From: Dendrolimus kikuchii
Lineage: Eukaryota > Arthropoda > Insecta > Lepidoptera > Lasiocampidae
DNA: 64,000 nucleotides
Reading direction: 5' to 3'
Assembly: GCA_019925095.2 (NCBI GenBank)
Contig: CM034388.1
Location: 28,278,934 to 28,342,933, forward strand
The translations under genes were made by a program, and so were the position numbers. Positions 54,733-63,752 of this stretch are shown in pieces. Positions within the stretch are counted from its first letter, which is position 1. Each line of letters opens with the position of its first letter. A model generated the notes under the pieces. That model saw nothing but the letters and a program-made list of their open reading frames with translations. It made no database searches and was not told the DNA's origin.

Positions 54733-54935
54733 GAAGTGAAACTTCTCTAGAATCGTTGTGATATGAAACGAAAAAGCGACACTAAAAAGAGATAAACACA
54801 CAAATCTATAGGACTATGCATGCGAGAGAATGTGATACAAAATACAATATAACAATCTTCTTTCATTGAAATATGTTCTGCCAAGGGCGGTTTGAGATGG
54901 TAAACGGCAGGCAACTGAAAATTTAGAGGAGGCAA
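54733..54935 (+). mobile_element. MITE family F (copy 5), left part
   Basis: GAAGTGAAACTTCTCTAGAA, then TATGAAACGAAAAAGCGACA and AATCTATAGGACTATGCATG, the same order as at 38968. The right end was not found. Confidence 0.6.
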
Positions 54936-55035
54936 AACTGACTACAAAAATGTCTGCAATAACGCTTGAACTACTAAAGCAAAAAACAAACGCCCATTAA
55001 TATATTTCGATTCGTTCACTTGAATTTAGAAAATA

Positions 55036-55482
55036 CTAGCGGCCCCGACAGACGTTGTCCTGCTCTGAAAAAATAAAAATCTAGGACCCGATCCCAGCGC
55101 CACCTACCGGTTCCAATTGTGGGTTTAAACCATCCGGGAACCCACTCAAATACACAAAAACAAAATCACCAAAATCGCTCCAGGTGATTAGGAGGATTCT
55201 AGAACCCGATCTCAGCGCCACCTATCGGTTCTAATTGTGAATCTATACCATCCGGGACCTACTCAAACACACAAAAACAAAATCACCAAAATCGGTCCAG
55301 GTGATTAGGAGGATTCTAGAACCTGATCTCAGTGCTACCTACCGGTTCCAACGGGATAAAAAGTATCCTATGTCCGTCTCCTGGTTCTAAGCTCCCCACC
55401 AATTTTCAGCCAAATTGGTACAGCCGTTATTGATTTATAAATTGTGTAACTAACATGACTTTCTTTTCTATATATATATAAG
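55036..55482 (-). mobile_element. Helitron, subfamily B, with internal tandem duplication
   Basis: The minus-strand 3' end (plus CTAGCGGCCCCGACAGACG after A 55035) is intact. Inside, a unit of about 117 bp beginning ACCATCCGGGA and holding AACAAAATCACCAAAATCG, GGTGATTAGGAGGATTCTAG and CAGCGCCACCTA is repeated in tandem (about 55128-55340). The 5' end is near the (TA) run at 55470-55482, without a clear TC. Confidence 0.75.
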
Positions 55483-55865
55483 TAGTGAAATCAACAAGTA
55501 TATACAACACAAATAGATAAAGTTGTGGCAGTAGAAAGCTAGATAGAATACTTCTTTTAGTTTTCTTAAGCTTCAAAGGGGCGGTTGTTTTCGAGTTTAC
55601 AATGGCACAATCAGCTAGGGCCGGCCCTGCATATTGCCGTAATAATCCGTAAGTAAAATGGCTGTGAATTATACACAAATATACAGACGGACGAATAGGC
55701 AGGACGAAATTCGTTCCTTACAGCTTCAATTTAGATTAATTTAAACAATATTGTTATGTGCGAGCCGGGGGTACGCACTTAGGATTGGGAAAAAACACCA
55801 GTTTTTAACTAAACTCTTTTATTAACTTATACAGTCGTACGTGATTCCTCTCCACAGGGTTGCCT

Positions 55866-56207
55866 GTTTTATTGGACTTGACTTTATGTTGTTGGTCCGA
55901 AGACCTTACAACTTTACCGGGGTCTCTGGGGTGAGTGGGGGGCAACTTGCTCGAGGGAGCTCCCTAAGGAGTTTTACCTCGGCTGGACTGTTGCCATGAA
56001 TGGGGAATGAATTTAATGATGCCCACCATAGGGCGACACAAAATACTAATTGAGAACGGGCGACGGGTAATATAAAGCCCGAAGGGAAGGATCACGGCGG
56101 GCCGGGATCGGTGGTTTGCGGTGGCCTACGCTATCTTACTGCCGTTTCGCAACGTGTTATGGCTGGGAGAGAAGAAACGGCGAAAGAAACTTCCCAGCAA
56201 CACGCCT
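55866..56207 (-). mobile_element. Retroposon, family I (copy 3)
   Basis: Aligns with 13635-13998 for its whole length: TTGGACTTGACTTTATGTTG, CTTGCTCGAGGGAGCTCCCT, ATAGGGCGACACAAA, GGGCCGGGATCGGTGG, TTTCGCAACGTGTTATGGCT. It lacks a 40-base GCGAAGCGAAAGCGC segment present in copy 1. Possible 5-bp flank CCTGT on both sides. Confidence 0.78.
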
Positions 56208-56818
56208 AGTCTATCCTGTGGGGTGAGCTATGTCTCCTAGCGTCCCTCGCGGGGACGTGGAGAGATCTTGATTGCCGGCGTCTGAGACGCCGCCGTCTGT
56301 GTCTGTTTGTCGGTGCCTGCCAGCCTACTGTTCTAACCGTGGGCGGACTGATCCGGGCCAGCCGTTTCGTAATAACGTCGACTCTGTCCGTCAGGACGTT
56401 ACGCGGTCGTTGCACAAGAGCCTTTCGACGAGGCTTATAATCGGACGCGGACACGACGAGCGGAAGGGTTGCCTGTACACGCACAACTAAGGACGCACTG
56501 TCCCGACGATAAGATGTCTCACTCACAGTACCGTCGCCGATATTACGTAGACCACCTACTGCTACTGCAGTGCTCACCTCTGAATTTACCGCGTGTAGTT
56601 CGCTTCTGGATCTTCCCTTAAACTACGCTACACTGCTCCGCACTAAACTTTCTATTAAATTCACTACTAAACTCATCACTGTCTTCTATTCAACTTCTCT
56701 TCCAACTCTTTGGTATCGCACTTGTCGCTTCGCTGTCTTGAAATTTACTCCAGGTAGGCTGTTATTATTACATTATAATTACACTGCTTATATTTTCCCT
56801 GATCAAATTCTAAGAAAG

Positions 56819-57155
56819 TTGGTCTGAAAGAGTGTCGGGGTGAAGGTAAGAAAAGGAATGCTCCGGTGGTTCGGGCATGTGGAAAGAATGCATGATGAAA
56901 GAATGACTAAACAGATATACAATGCAAAAGTGGATGGATGCAGAAGTCGTGGAAGGCCACGACACACCTTCTATGATCAAATTGATCGTGTACTAGCGGA
57001 GGGTGATGTCAGGAGCCTTAAGAACAGACGAGTGTGCATGACAAGAGTTATGAATGTGAAACAAGCAAGTGAGGTGTGTAAGAATAAGCTTAAATGGCGC
57101 TCTGTTGTTCGTGCCTACCCCGCAAGGGAACTGGCGTGAAGTTATGTATGTATGT
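56819..57155 (+). mobile_element. LINE 3' end, family RA (copy 9), 14-bp TSD
   Basis: AAATTCTAAGAAAG flanks at 56805-56818 and 57156-57169. The plus strand encodes 99 residues from MKVRKGMLRWFGHVERM through MTKQIYNAKVDG, GRPRHTFYDQI and NVKQASEVCKNKLKW to the stop after AYPARELA, then (TATG)n. Confidence 0.93.
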
Positions 57156-57179
57156 AAATTCTAAGAAAGGTAACAATCC

Positions 57180-58595
57180 GCAATGGGTCTGCAAAAGTAG
57201 TATTCTGAATCAAAAGGATATGCGGTGAAACAATAAAGTAAAACACTCACAATACACGGGCGAGCACTACCGAGCATTACGTATTCCGCACACACTCCTA
57301 CCACTACCCGCTTACAATCGCCTTTATCTATATCATCCACATACATTGCTGCTTAATAAATACTCAAGTCAGTAAACCCAGAACAAAGGGTGCGATGGTA
57401 AACGTATAATTGGTAGTTACATTTAATTTTTCGATAATTGTCGCTATGCTTTGCGCTTATCGGCCTAGATAACAGCCTCCACCGTATTGTTGGTCTGATA
57501 GCACAATGCACTTGGATATTACTAATTAGGCGCTGTTTATGAGCCCACGGGCCATTGTTGAAAGAATGAGATGGTTATCTGTATGTCTGCAAATGAGATT
57601 TGCGATGCCGCTTTGTCGGACGCTTTTGTTGGTTGCTCAGATAGTATTTGCGCATATTGTACGGACGAGGAAAATGTATTTCTGAATTTTAATTGTGAAC
57701 TAAACAAAAAAAAAATATTTTCATAAAGTTTGCGTTTATGAGGGTGGCAGTTAGGTTTCTTCCGCACTGGGAATATAGCCTGGTTCGCAGGGAATCGTAA
57801 TGGTATTATCAAAATATCTACACAGATAAATAAAATTGAAGAATCTGTTGGTGATGTTAAAATAACAATGTGAAAAAAATCAAAGAAGATAATTCAGACC
57901 AGGATATTCCGTAAATGCAATTTTTAGAATTTCTGTCTGTCTGGATATTCCGGCTAATCTCTTAAACAGCTGGATTGATTTTGACGAGACTTTCACTAGA
58001 AGATACCTGATGTTATGAGAAGTTGCTTTGGCTACCTTTTTTGCGGTTCCGCGAAAACAAATCCATCAATAAAGACCGCTTTACCGTTTGATATTCTATC
58101 ACAGAAATTGACTCTTACAAGCTACACTATGATCTGGTGTAGTAATACAGTATGTTCTTTTTTCCAAAATCAGCCGCTTCGATCCTGACAAGGGTAATTG
58201 ATTTTTCAGTAATCGAATGATACCACTCTAGTTTACGTCAATATCGGCCTCAAGACTGCTTTGAGTGTGTTCTGCTACTTCGAATAGTTTAAGATTTCGT
58301 CCTGCAGGCCCACTTGAAAAATTCACCATGTATATAATTCTTACATCTGCGCAGGCGCAGGTACTCATTGAGTGCGCGCCGGACATTGTCTTTGCGGTAT
58401 ACACGATAACGTAGTTTGTGTTCCGCTTATCAGATCCAGAAAGGCAATAAGCATTTGTACGCATTGTTACGCAGCTTATCTTCCTATTCAATAAATTAGT
58501 TTAGAATTAATTATTATTTACTTTTTATCATTCAATCGCTTCAGTGGTTGCTTCTGTAGTTGATTAGTTCCTTTTATACCTAGAGATAGAAAGAG
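57180..58595. other. Mostly unique stretch; repeat P copy 2 at 57885-57950
   Basis: 57885-57950 matches 43970-44043 (repeat P). Around 58350-58380 a GCGCAGGCGCAGG and GAGTGCGCGCCGG segment is GC-rich and unique. No coding domain recognised. Confidence 0.4.
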
Positions 58596-58640
58596 GTAAA
58601 GAACGCAGTGGTCTCGGGCTCGATTCCTGGCATGTTAAAT
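58596..58640 (+). mobile_element. SINE M fragment
   Basis: AACGCAGTGGTCTCGGGCTC and GATTCCTGGCATGTTAAATT correspond to the box B region and following bases of SINE M. Confidence 0.5.
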
Positions 58641-58644
58641 TTAA

Positions 58645-59029
58645 GGGGTCATCCATAAATTACGTCAGACGAATTTCGTAATTTTTAGACCCCTCCTTCG
58701 TCCTTATCACAGCTGGTCATATTCGTGACACTCCTCCCTGAGATAGTGTGACATATTTTCCAATTTTACATCAAGAGATTATTAATTTAAAGCAGCAGTC
58801 CCGTAATTAGTTTTATTTCTATTTAAATTATTTTTTAATCATTTAAACCACGCTCATACAGACAGAGTTGGAAAGATTTTGAAGCTTTTCGTTAATAGTT
58901 CAAATTTTATGTTTTGAGGCTTAAATATATTCGATTTTGAAATGTGACGTCATGAAATTTAGGATCCCTTCCACCCTTGTCACACAATGTCATACTTCTT
59001 CAACCATTCGGGTGATTTGGATGGACCTC
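58645..59029. mobile_element. Decayed DNA transposon with GGGGTCATCCATAAATTACG end
   Basis: The left end GGGGTCATCCATAAATTACG is a widespread insect inverted-repeat end. The right side has TGACGTCATGAAATTTAGGA, CCCTTGTCACAC and a decayed mirror GATTTGGATGGACCTC. About 385 bp, non-coding. The superfamily cannot be set from this copy. Confidence 0.5.
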
Positions 59030-59103
59030 GGAGGTGTCTATTGTTTATTGTCCATGACATAAGCGTTACTTGCTTAGGTATATATTGTGTGTGTTTGTCT
59101 GTT

Positions 59104-59470
59104 GATATAATCGAATACAATGCAAGAAAACTTAACTTATTTGTATTGTATTTTACTCACAGTCCCTCAAGACTTTAAGTAGAATACTGAGCCCAGATCA
59201 CCGTCTTCTATGGGTAAGGTGCCCAGAAAAAGCTGGCTACGTTTCCTCGCTGGATCGCCATACTGATCCGTTGGCCGAGGTAAACGCTAGCCCTCTGATC
59301 ACCTGAAGAGTCAATGAGTCGTTTCGATAAATTTTGGTACAGGCTCATGGCGTCAGGACCCCACGGTCCAAGCGTGTCTACAGCAAACGGCACAAAGATA
59401 TAACTCTCACTGAGGGTTGCATATTTGCGCCGCTTGGGTGATTCGACTGTTTCCGCCGCTGAACTAGCTG
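59104..59470 (-). pseudogene. Retroelement C-terminal fragment, family L (copy 2)
   Basis: Minus strand: AETVESPKRRKYATLSESYI, FVPFAVDTLGPWGPDAMSLY, SKRLIDSSGDQRASVYLGQR, ISMAIQRGNVAS and then a shifted frame. The in-frame stop present in copy 1 is absent here (GPWGPDAM). The 3' end TGCATTGTATTCGATTATA is identical in position to copy 1. The 186-residue frame that includes it also runs into an unrelated antisense RB, so it is a chimera and not one protein. Confidence 0.68.
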
Positions 59471-59695
59471 ATCTAGCCCATGGACATTTGTAACACCAAA
59501 GAGGCCACCAACGTGCTGCCGTACGCTGACGGGAGATTGGAACCTGGCCACTAATTCCGGAACACAACTCAAGGTCGTTATGGCGGTGCACTCTAGACCA
59601 GGGGTGGTACCTACCACCTGGCTGCGAGTTGTTTTGTCGCCTTTTACTCCCGGTCGCAGGAATTAGTATTATTTCTCCGTTCCTACACGGATGGA
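59471..59695 (-). mobile_element. Retroposon RB (copy 14), fused to fragment L
   Basis: Antisense: AGCCCATGGACATTTGTAAC, GGAACACAACTCAAGGTCGT, GACCAGGGGTGGTACCTACC, ATTTCTCCGTTCCTACACGG. The end with the T-rich run is missing; the junction to L lies at about 59470. Confidence 0.78.
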
Positions 59696-59769
59696 CCTCG
59701 TGGAACCTTACCATAACGCGGAGGGAACCTGGTAGCTGTAATGGGTAGTCTGACATGCGCCATCTCACA

Positions 59770-60130
59770 ATTCTTTCATGAAGGAAGGTGTGTCCAGAGC
59801 CGACTTCTGAGAGCCTCCACGTATCTCTCGTTGACTTCTCCAGGTTTCAAAAAAAGTAATGTATTATATCAAAAAAGTAAACAGATATGTGGCGTAAACT
59901 TGAGAAGATATATGTCCAGCAGGGCACCACGATTGGCTGACTTCGACAGTATTTTTTCACCGTGGACAGCATTTAATATTTGTTGTCACGTTTCATCGAC
60001 CAATTTATTGATGTATAATTTAGCACAATTAAAGACCATGGCAAATACATGAACGTGATGCTATACAGATAAGATTGGACGTTTTTCTATATCATCAAAT
60101 ATGTCCTATCTTATTAACGGGTATGTATAA
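59770..60130. other. Unique stretch, nothing recognised
   Basis: A 103-residue plus-strand frame has no recognisable domain. Confidence 0.3.
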
Positions 60131-60132
60131 TA

Positions 60133-60348
60133 CTAGCTGTGCCCGCGACGTCGTCCGCGTGGAATTTGTCTTCAAAACCCCCCGATTTTGAAACATTCTT
60201 CATTGGTGTTCCGCTCCTATTGGTGTTAGCGTGATGATATATAGCCTTCCTCAATAAATGGGCTATCTAACACTGAAAGAAATCAGACCAGTAGTTGATG
60301 AGATTAGCGCGTTCAAACAAACAAACTCTTCAGCTTTATATATTAGTA
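60133..60348 (-). mobile_element. Helitron, subfamily A (copy 4)
   Basis: Plus strand: A(60132) then CTAGCTGTGCCCGCGACG, body to TCTTCAGCTTTATATATTAG and TA. Its last bases (TAAGA on plus) are missing because another Helitron begins there. Confidence 0.78.
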
Positions 60349-60546
60349 CTAGCTGTCCCGGCAGACGTTGTTCTGCCCTGAAAAAAAATCCTTAGAACCC
60401 GATTGCAGCGCCACCTACCGGGTCCAAATGTAACCTATCCTATCTTTCAAGTTGGATCAAACTGCACACGGTGTGAAAATTTTATTAAAATCGGTCAAGT
60501 AGTTTAGGAGTCCATCGCGGACAAACAACGTGACACGTAATTTATA

Positions 60547-60642
60547 CATACATACATACATAGCTTCACGCCAGTTCCCTTGCGGGGTAGGCACGAACAA
60601 CAGAGCGCCATTTAGGCTTATTCTTACACACCTCACTTGCTT
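60547..60642 (-). mobile_element. LINE 3' end, family RA (copy 10, shortest), 13-bp TSD
   Basis: CACGTAATTTATA flanks at 60534-60546 and 60643-60655. Only 96 bp: the (TATG)n tail, the stop and codons back to about the ASEVCKNK region. Confidence 0.9.
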
Positions 60643-60648
60643 CACGTA

Positions 60649-60651
<3 letters not shown>

Positions 60652-60712
<61 letters not shown>
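60652..60712. repeat. (AT)n microsatellite
   Basis: About 58 bases of uninterrupted AT repeat ending ATGTATATTAATAAT. It appears to have grown from the TATATATA 5' end of the Helitron. Confidence 0.95.
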
Positions 60713-60718
<6 letters not shown>

Positions 60719-60734
60719 TAATAATAAAAAAACA

Positions 60735-60895
60735 AAGGAACTGAATCTGATCCGGAACCTAAAAACGCATCCATAGTCTACTCTAAAATTATGCCGCCTC
60801 TCACCACGTCTAGTCTAAATTTATGCCGCACTTCCACGCGGCCGTAACGCTCTTTCGTGACAGAAAAAAAGTCTATTATTATTTTTTTACAGAGA
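60735..60895 (+). mobile_element. Foldback MITE, family G (copy 3, partial)
   Basis: AACTGAATCTGATCCGGAAC, AAAAACGCATCCATAGTCTA, then ATTATGCCGC repeated as ATTTATGCCGCACTTCCACG and GCGGCCGTAACGCTCTTTCG. Both the foldback and the end GAAGTTTCACTTC are missing. Confidence 0.6.
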
Positions 60896-60965
60896 AGCAA
60901 TTCACTTACACCCAGTACGCGACTGGTTTGTCCGTATAACTCTCGTTTCATGAGACCTAGTAACT

Positions 60966-61165
60966 TAGTGAATCCTGCCCGGGAAGCTTGCACCCCTTAG
61001 GCAATTAACTGACCTAATGTGCAATAAAAAAAATGGGCTCTCTCGCCCGTGTTGCGCAAAACTTCACATCGAGATAACCGATGTGTCAAACCCGCCAATA
61101 AAGTTCATTCCCCCTAAAAAATTGGGAAACCCTAGTGAGGCAATATGGACTGTTATTATTGTAAC
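60966..61165 (+). mobile_element. SINE family N (copy 4, decayed)
   Basis: CACCCCTTAGGCAATTAACT, GACCTAATGTGCAATAAAA, CATCGAGATAACCGATGTGT, CAAACCCGCCAATAAAG and CTAGTGAGGCAATATGG follow the SINE N order with a large deletion in the AAGCGTGGCGGG part. Confidence 0.6.
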
Positions 61166-61211
61166 AATGTGTATTGTAATTATTATTATAAGTTAAATAA
61201 AATAAATCAAT

Positions 61212-61444
61212 AAATAATCGGCAGACAAACACACCTATTGTATATCCCAAATTAAGCAAGCTACGCTTGTGTTATGGGTAATACACAACGGACTACCCTG
61301 GGGCCGATCCCAGACCCCCAGACTATAGTAAATAACGCAGAAAATACATTTCCGAAATTTACTATACCAGGAATCGAACCCAGAACCTCTGGGTTGCAGT
61401 GAGCTACGCCGGCAAAGGCTTAGCCCGCTCAACCACAGAGGCCG
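61212..61444 (-). mobile_element. tRNA-derived SINE, family M (copy 2)
   Basis: Minus strand: GACGGCCTCTGTGGTTGAGC with box A, then box B (GGGTTCGATTCC), TAGTAAATTTCGGAAATG, GGTCTGGGATCGGCCCCAGG, GTATTACCCATAACAC, AAATTGGGATATACAA and a short end. About 230 bp with both pol III boxes intact. Confidence 0.88.
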
Positions 61445-61673
61445 TCAAAGTTGTATACATTTAAGGGCATTACGCAACTAATACTCAGAGTTTTGTATCA
61501 CCGGAATGCCAGAGCTTCGTTACTGAGACAAACGATTCATATTGAAGTCTATATATGGATGCTGACTTACGTAGAGACTGTTTGGCGACGATAGATTCCA
61601 GTAAACAAATTATACAGCGTGTCTGTATTTGAAATCAAAAGCTTATTCAACTAAGCTCCACTTGAGAACATTT

Positions 61674-62050
61674 TGAAGTGAAACTGCTATATAGACGGGG
61701 TCTTAGGATTTTTCTGTCACGAAAAAGCGTTACGGTCGCGTGGAGGAGCGGCATAAATTTAGACTACACGGGAGTGGCGGCATAATTTTAGAGTATACTC
61801 TGGATGCGTTTGTTAGTTCCGGATTGAATTCAGTTTTTTTTTTAAATAAAAAATGCATTCATTAAAATGTTAGATACACTAACCTAACCAAATCATAATT
61901 TGCAGTAAACCTGCGAAAAATCGAAATGTGTGCTGGGACACATAGTAGAAGTGAAACTTCAACGGATAAGTGGCAAAATGAATCGCAGCAAAATTTTAAC
62001 TTGAAGTTTTACAGGCAGGTATTTAAATTGAACAAGTACATTAACAATCT
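61674..62050 (-). mobile_element. Foldback MITE, family G (copy 4)
   Basis: Plus strand starts GAAGTGAAACTGCTATATAG, GGTCTTAGGATTTTTCTGTC, ACGAAAAAGCGTTACGG, later GTGTGCTGGGACACATAGTA and AACTTCAACGGATAAGTGGC to GTACATTAACAATCTTATT. Only one arm of the foldback remains; SINE M follows at the break. Confidence 0.75.
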
Positions 62051-62056
62051 TATTAA

Positions 62057-62280
62057 AGACGGCCTCTGTGGTTGAGCGGGCTAAGCCTTTGCCGGCTTAC
62101 CTCACTGCAACGCAGAGGCTCCGGGTTCGATTCCGCACTTCCAAATTTCGGAAACGAATTTTCTCCGTGACAGAAAGTATGGTCTGGGTGTCTGGGATCG
62201 GCCCCAGAGTGCTAGAGAAGCATATTACCCTTACACACAGTACGCGACTTGCTTAATTTGGGGATAACTCTCGTGTCATG
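62057..62280 (+). mobile_element. tRNA-derived SINE, family M (copy 3)
   Basis: GGCCTCTGTGGTTGAGCGGG (box A) and CTCCGGGTTCGATTCCGC (box B), then GGTCTGGGTGTCTGGGATCG, GCCCCAGAGTGC and TTAATTTGGGGATAAC. It sits exactly where the second arm of foldback G would be. Confidence 0.82.
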
Positions 62281-62394
62281 TGTTTTGGCTATTGAAATAG
62301 TGGTTAACTCAGTTACATTTCAAAGGAAAACAATTAAGCCTAACTATTCTATGTCTCTTCACTGCTTCGCAACGTGTTCTCTGACCTAATTTGC

Positions 62395-62655
62395 ATATGG
62401 CAGGAGTTCACCACGACAGGCAGACGATAAACTTGATGGAAAGCGGTTACCATTAAAACTATGGACATCGAGTAACACCAAAGGTGCTACAAAGGCGCTG
62501 CTGCTCTCTAAAGAATCATTGGAACCTGGTTTCTAATGCCGGAACACAACACAAAGTTGTTATGGCGGCATACTCTAGACCAGGGGTGGTCGCCATCCAG
62601 TCGAGTAACATACCCTATTGTACCTATTATTGTGGGATAAACAAAATCGCCTCTT
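62395..62655 (-). mobile_element. Retroposon RB (copy 15)
   Basis: Antisense from ATGGCAGGAGTTCACCACGA to CCATCCAGTCGAGTAAC, then decayed (ATACCCTATTGTACC). Shares ATTGGAACCTGGTTTCTAAT and CACAACACAAAGTTGTTATG with 63753-64000, unlike other RB copies, as expected for duplicated units. Confidence 0.8.
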
Positions 62656-63423
62656 AAATACATCGGCCGCCCAAACACACCTATTTATTGTATATCCCAA
62701 ATTAAGCAAGCTACGCTTGTGTTATGGGTAATATACAACGGACTACCCTGGGGCCGATCCCAGACACCCAGACTATAGTAAATAACGCAGAAAATACATT
62801 TCCGAAATTTACTATACCAGAACCCAGAATGCAGTGAACGCCGGCAAAGGCTTAGCCCGCTCAACCACAGAGGCCGTCAAAGTTGTATACATTTGAGGGC
62901 ATTACGCAACTAATACTCAGAGATTTGTATCACCGGAATGCCAGAGCTTCGTACCGTGAGACAAACAGTACATATTGAAGTCGATATATGGCCGATGACT
63001 TACGATGAGCGTCATTGGCCTCGATAGATTCACGTTCAAAAGTTTTAGTTCGGAAATGTTCGTTAAGAGTCAAAAGCTATGTTCGGCCTGAGTCTCCTCG
63101 TGAGAACATTTAGCAATCGTACATGTCATGTTGTCCCTCTCTTATCATGTGAATATCACGTAGAAGCGTTACGGTCGCGTGGAGGAGCGGCTTAATTTTA
63201 GAGTATACTATGAAGTGAGTTTAGTAGCGGGAATTCAAAATTTTTGAAGTAGTTTAAACAAATGCATTCATTAAAATGTTAAGTACACTAACCTAAGCAA
63301 ATCATAATTTGCAGTAAACCTGCGAAAAATGTGGACAACGGATAAGTGGCAAAATGAATCGCAGCAAAATTTCACACGTTTTACTACTCAGGTACAAATT
63401 GAACCTACACCACAATCTTCTCT

Positions 63424-63645
63424 AGACGGCCTCTGTGGTTGAGCGGGCTAATACCTGTCGGCTTACCACAATGCAATGTCAGACGCTCCGGGTTCAATCC
63501 ATGGTATGGTAAATTTGAAACGAATTTTCACTGGGTGTGTGGGATCGGCCCCAGAGTGCTCCGTTGTATATTACCCATAACAAGCGCAACTTGCTTAATT
63601 TGGGGATATACAGTGTGTGTGTTTGTCTGCCGATTTATTTATTAT
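63424..63645 (+). mobile_element. tRNA-derived SINE, family M (copy 5)
   Basis: GACGGCCTCTGTGGTTGAGC, box B-like CCGGGTTCAATCCATGG, GGGATCGGCCCCAGAGTGCT, ATTACCCATAACAAGCGCAA, TTTGGGGATATACAGTG and a TTTATTTATTATTTATTT tail. Paired with the minus-strand copy at 62665-62878. Confidence 0.82.
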
Positions 63646-63752
63646 TTATTTGGCTATTGAAATGTATTAAGAAGTTATTTTGAAGGAAAACAATTAAGCC
63701 TAACTATTCTATGTCTCTACACTGCTTCGCAACGTGTTCTCTGATCTTTTTT

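Larger units (their letters stand above)
55752..57175 (-). mobile_element. Candidate LTR-like segment with two insertions
   Basis: TGTTATGTGCGAGCCGGGGG at 55752 and GGTAACA ending at 57175 give TGTTA...TAACA ends. Read on the minus strand the sequence near the left end has an AATAAAAG signal, fitting an LTR in reverse. It is broken by retroposon I (55866-56207) and RA copy 9 (56819-57155). ATAT precedes the left end but ATCC follows the right end, so the TSD fails. The 123-residue Arg-rich minus-strand frame (56206-56577) is unexplained and may be an LTR/UTR by-product. Confidence 0.35.
60349..60712 (-). mobile_element. Helitron, subfamily B, inserted in the end of subfamily A
   Basis: Plus strand: A(60348) then CTAGCTGTCCCGGCAGACG, body AGCGCCACCTACCGGGTCCA, GGTCAAGTAGTTTAGGAGTC, ACGTGACACGTAATTTATA. 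RA copy 10 splits it, and the AT run at 60652-60712 replaces its 5' terminus. Confidence 0.78.
61212..62655. repeat. Tandem duplication, unit 1 (about 1.4 kb)
   Basis: Order: SINE M (minus, 61212-61444), a 230-base spacer beginning AAAGTTGTATACATTTAAGG, foldback G (minus, 61674-62050), SINE M (plus, 62057-62280), a spacer with ACAATTAAGCCTAACTATTC and CTGCTTCGCAACGTGTTCTC, then RB (minus, 62395-62655). The same order is repeated from 62665. Confidence 0.88.

Noticed and set aside
61212..61444. tRNA gene called from the A and B boxes
   Set aside because: The boxes belong to a tRNA-derived SINE; no cloverleaf with an acceptor stem can be drawn and the sequence recurs with a SINE tail. The same holds for 4849 and 62057.
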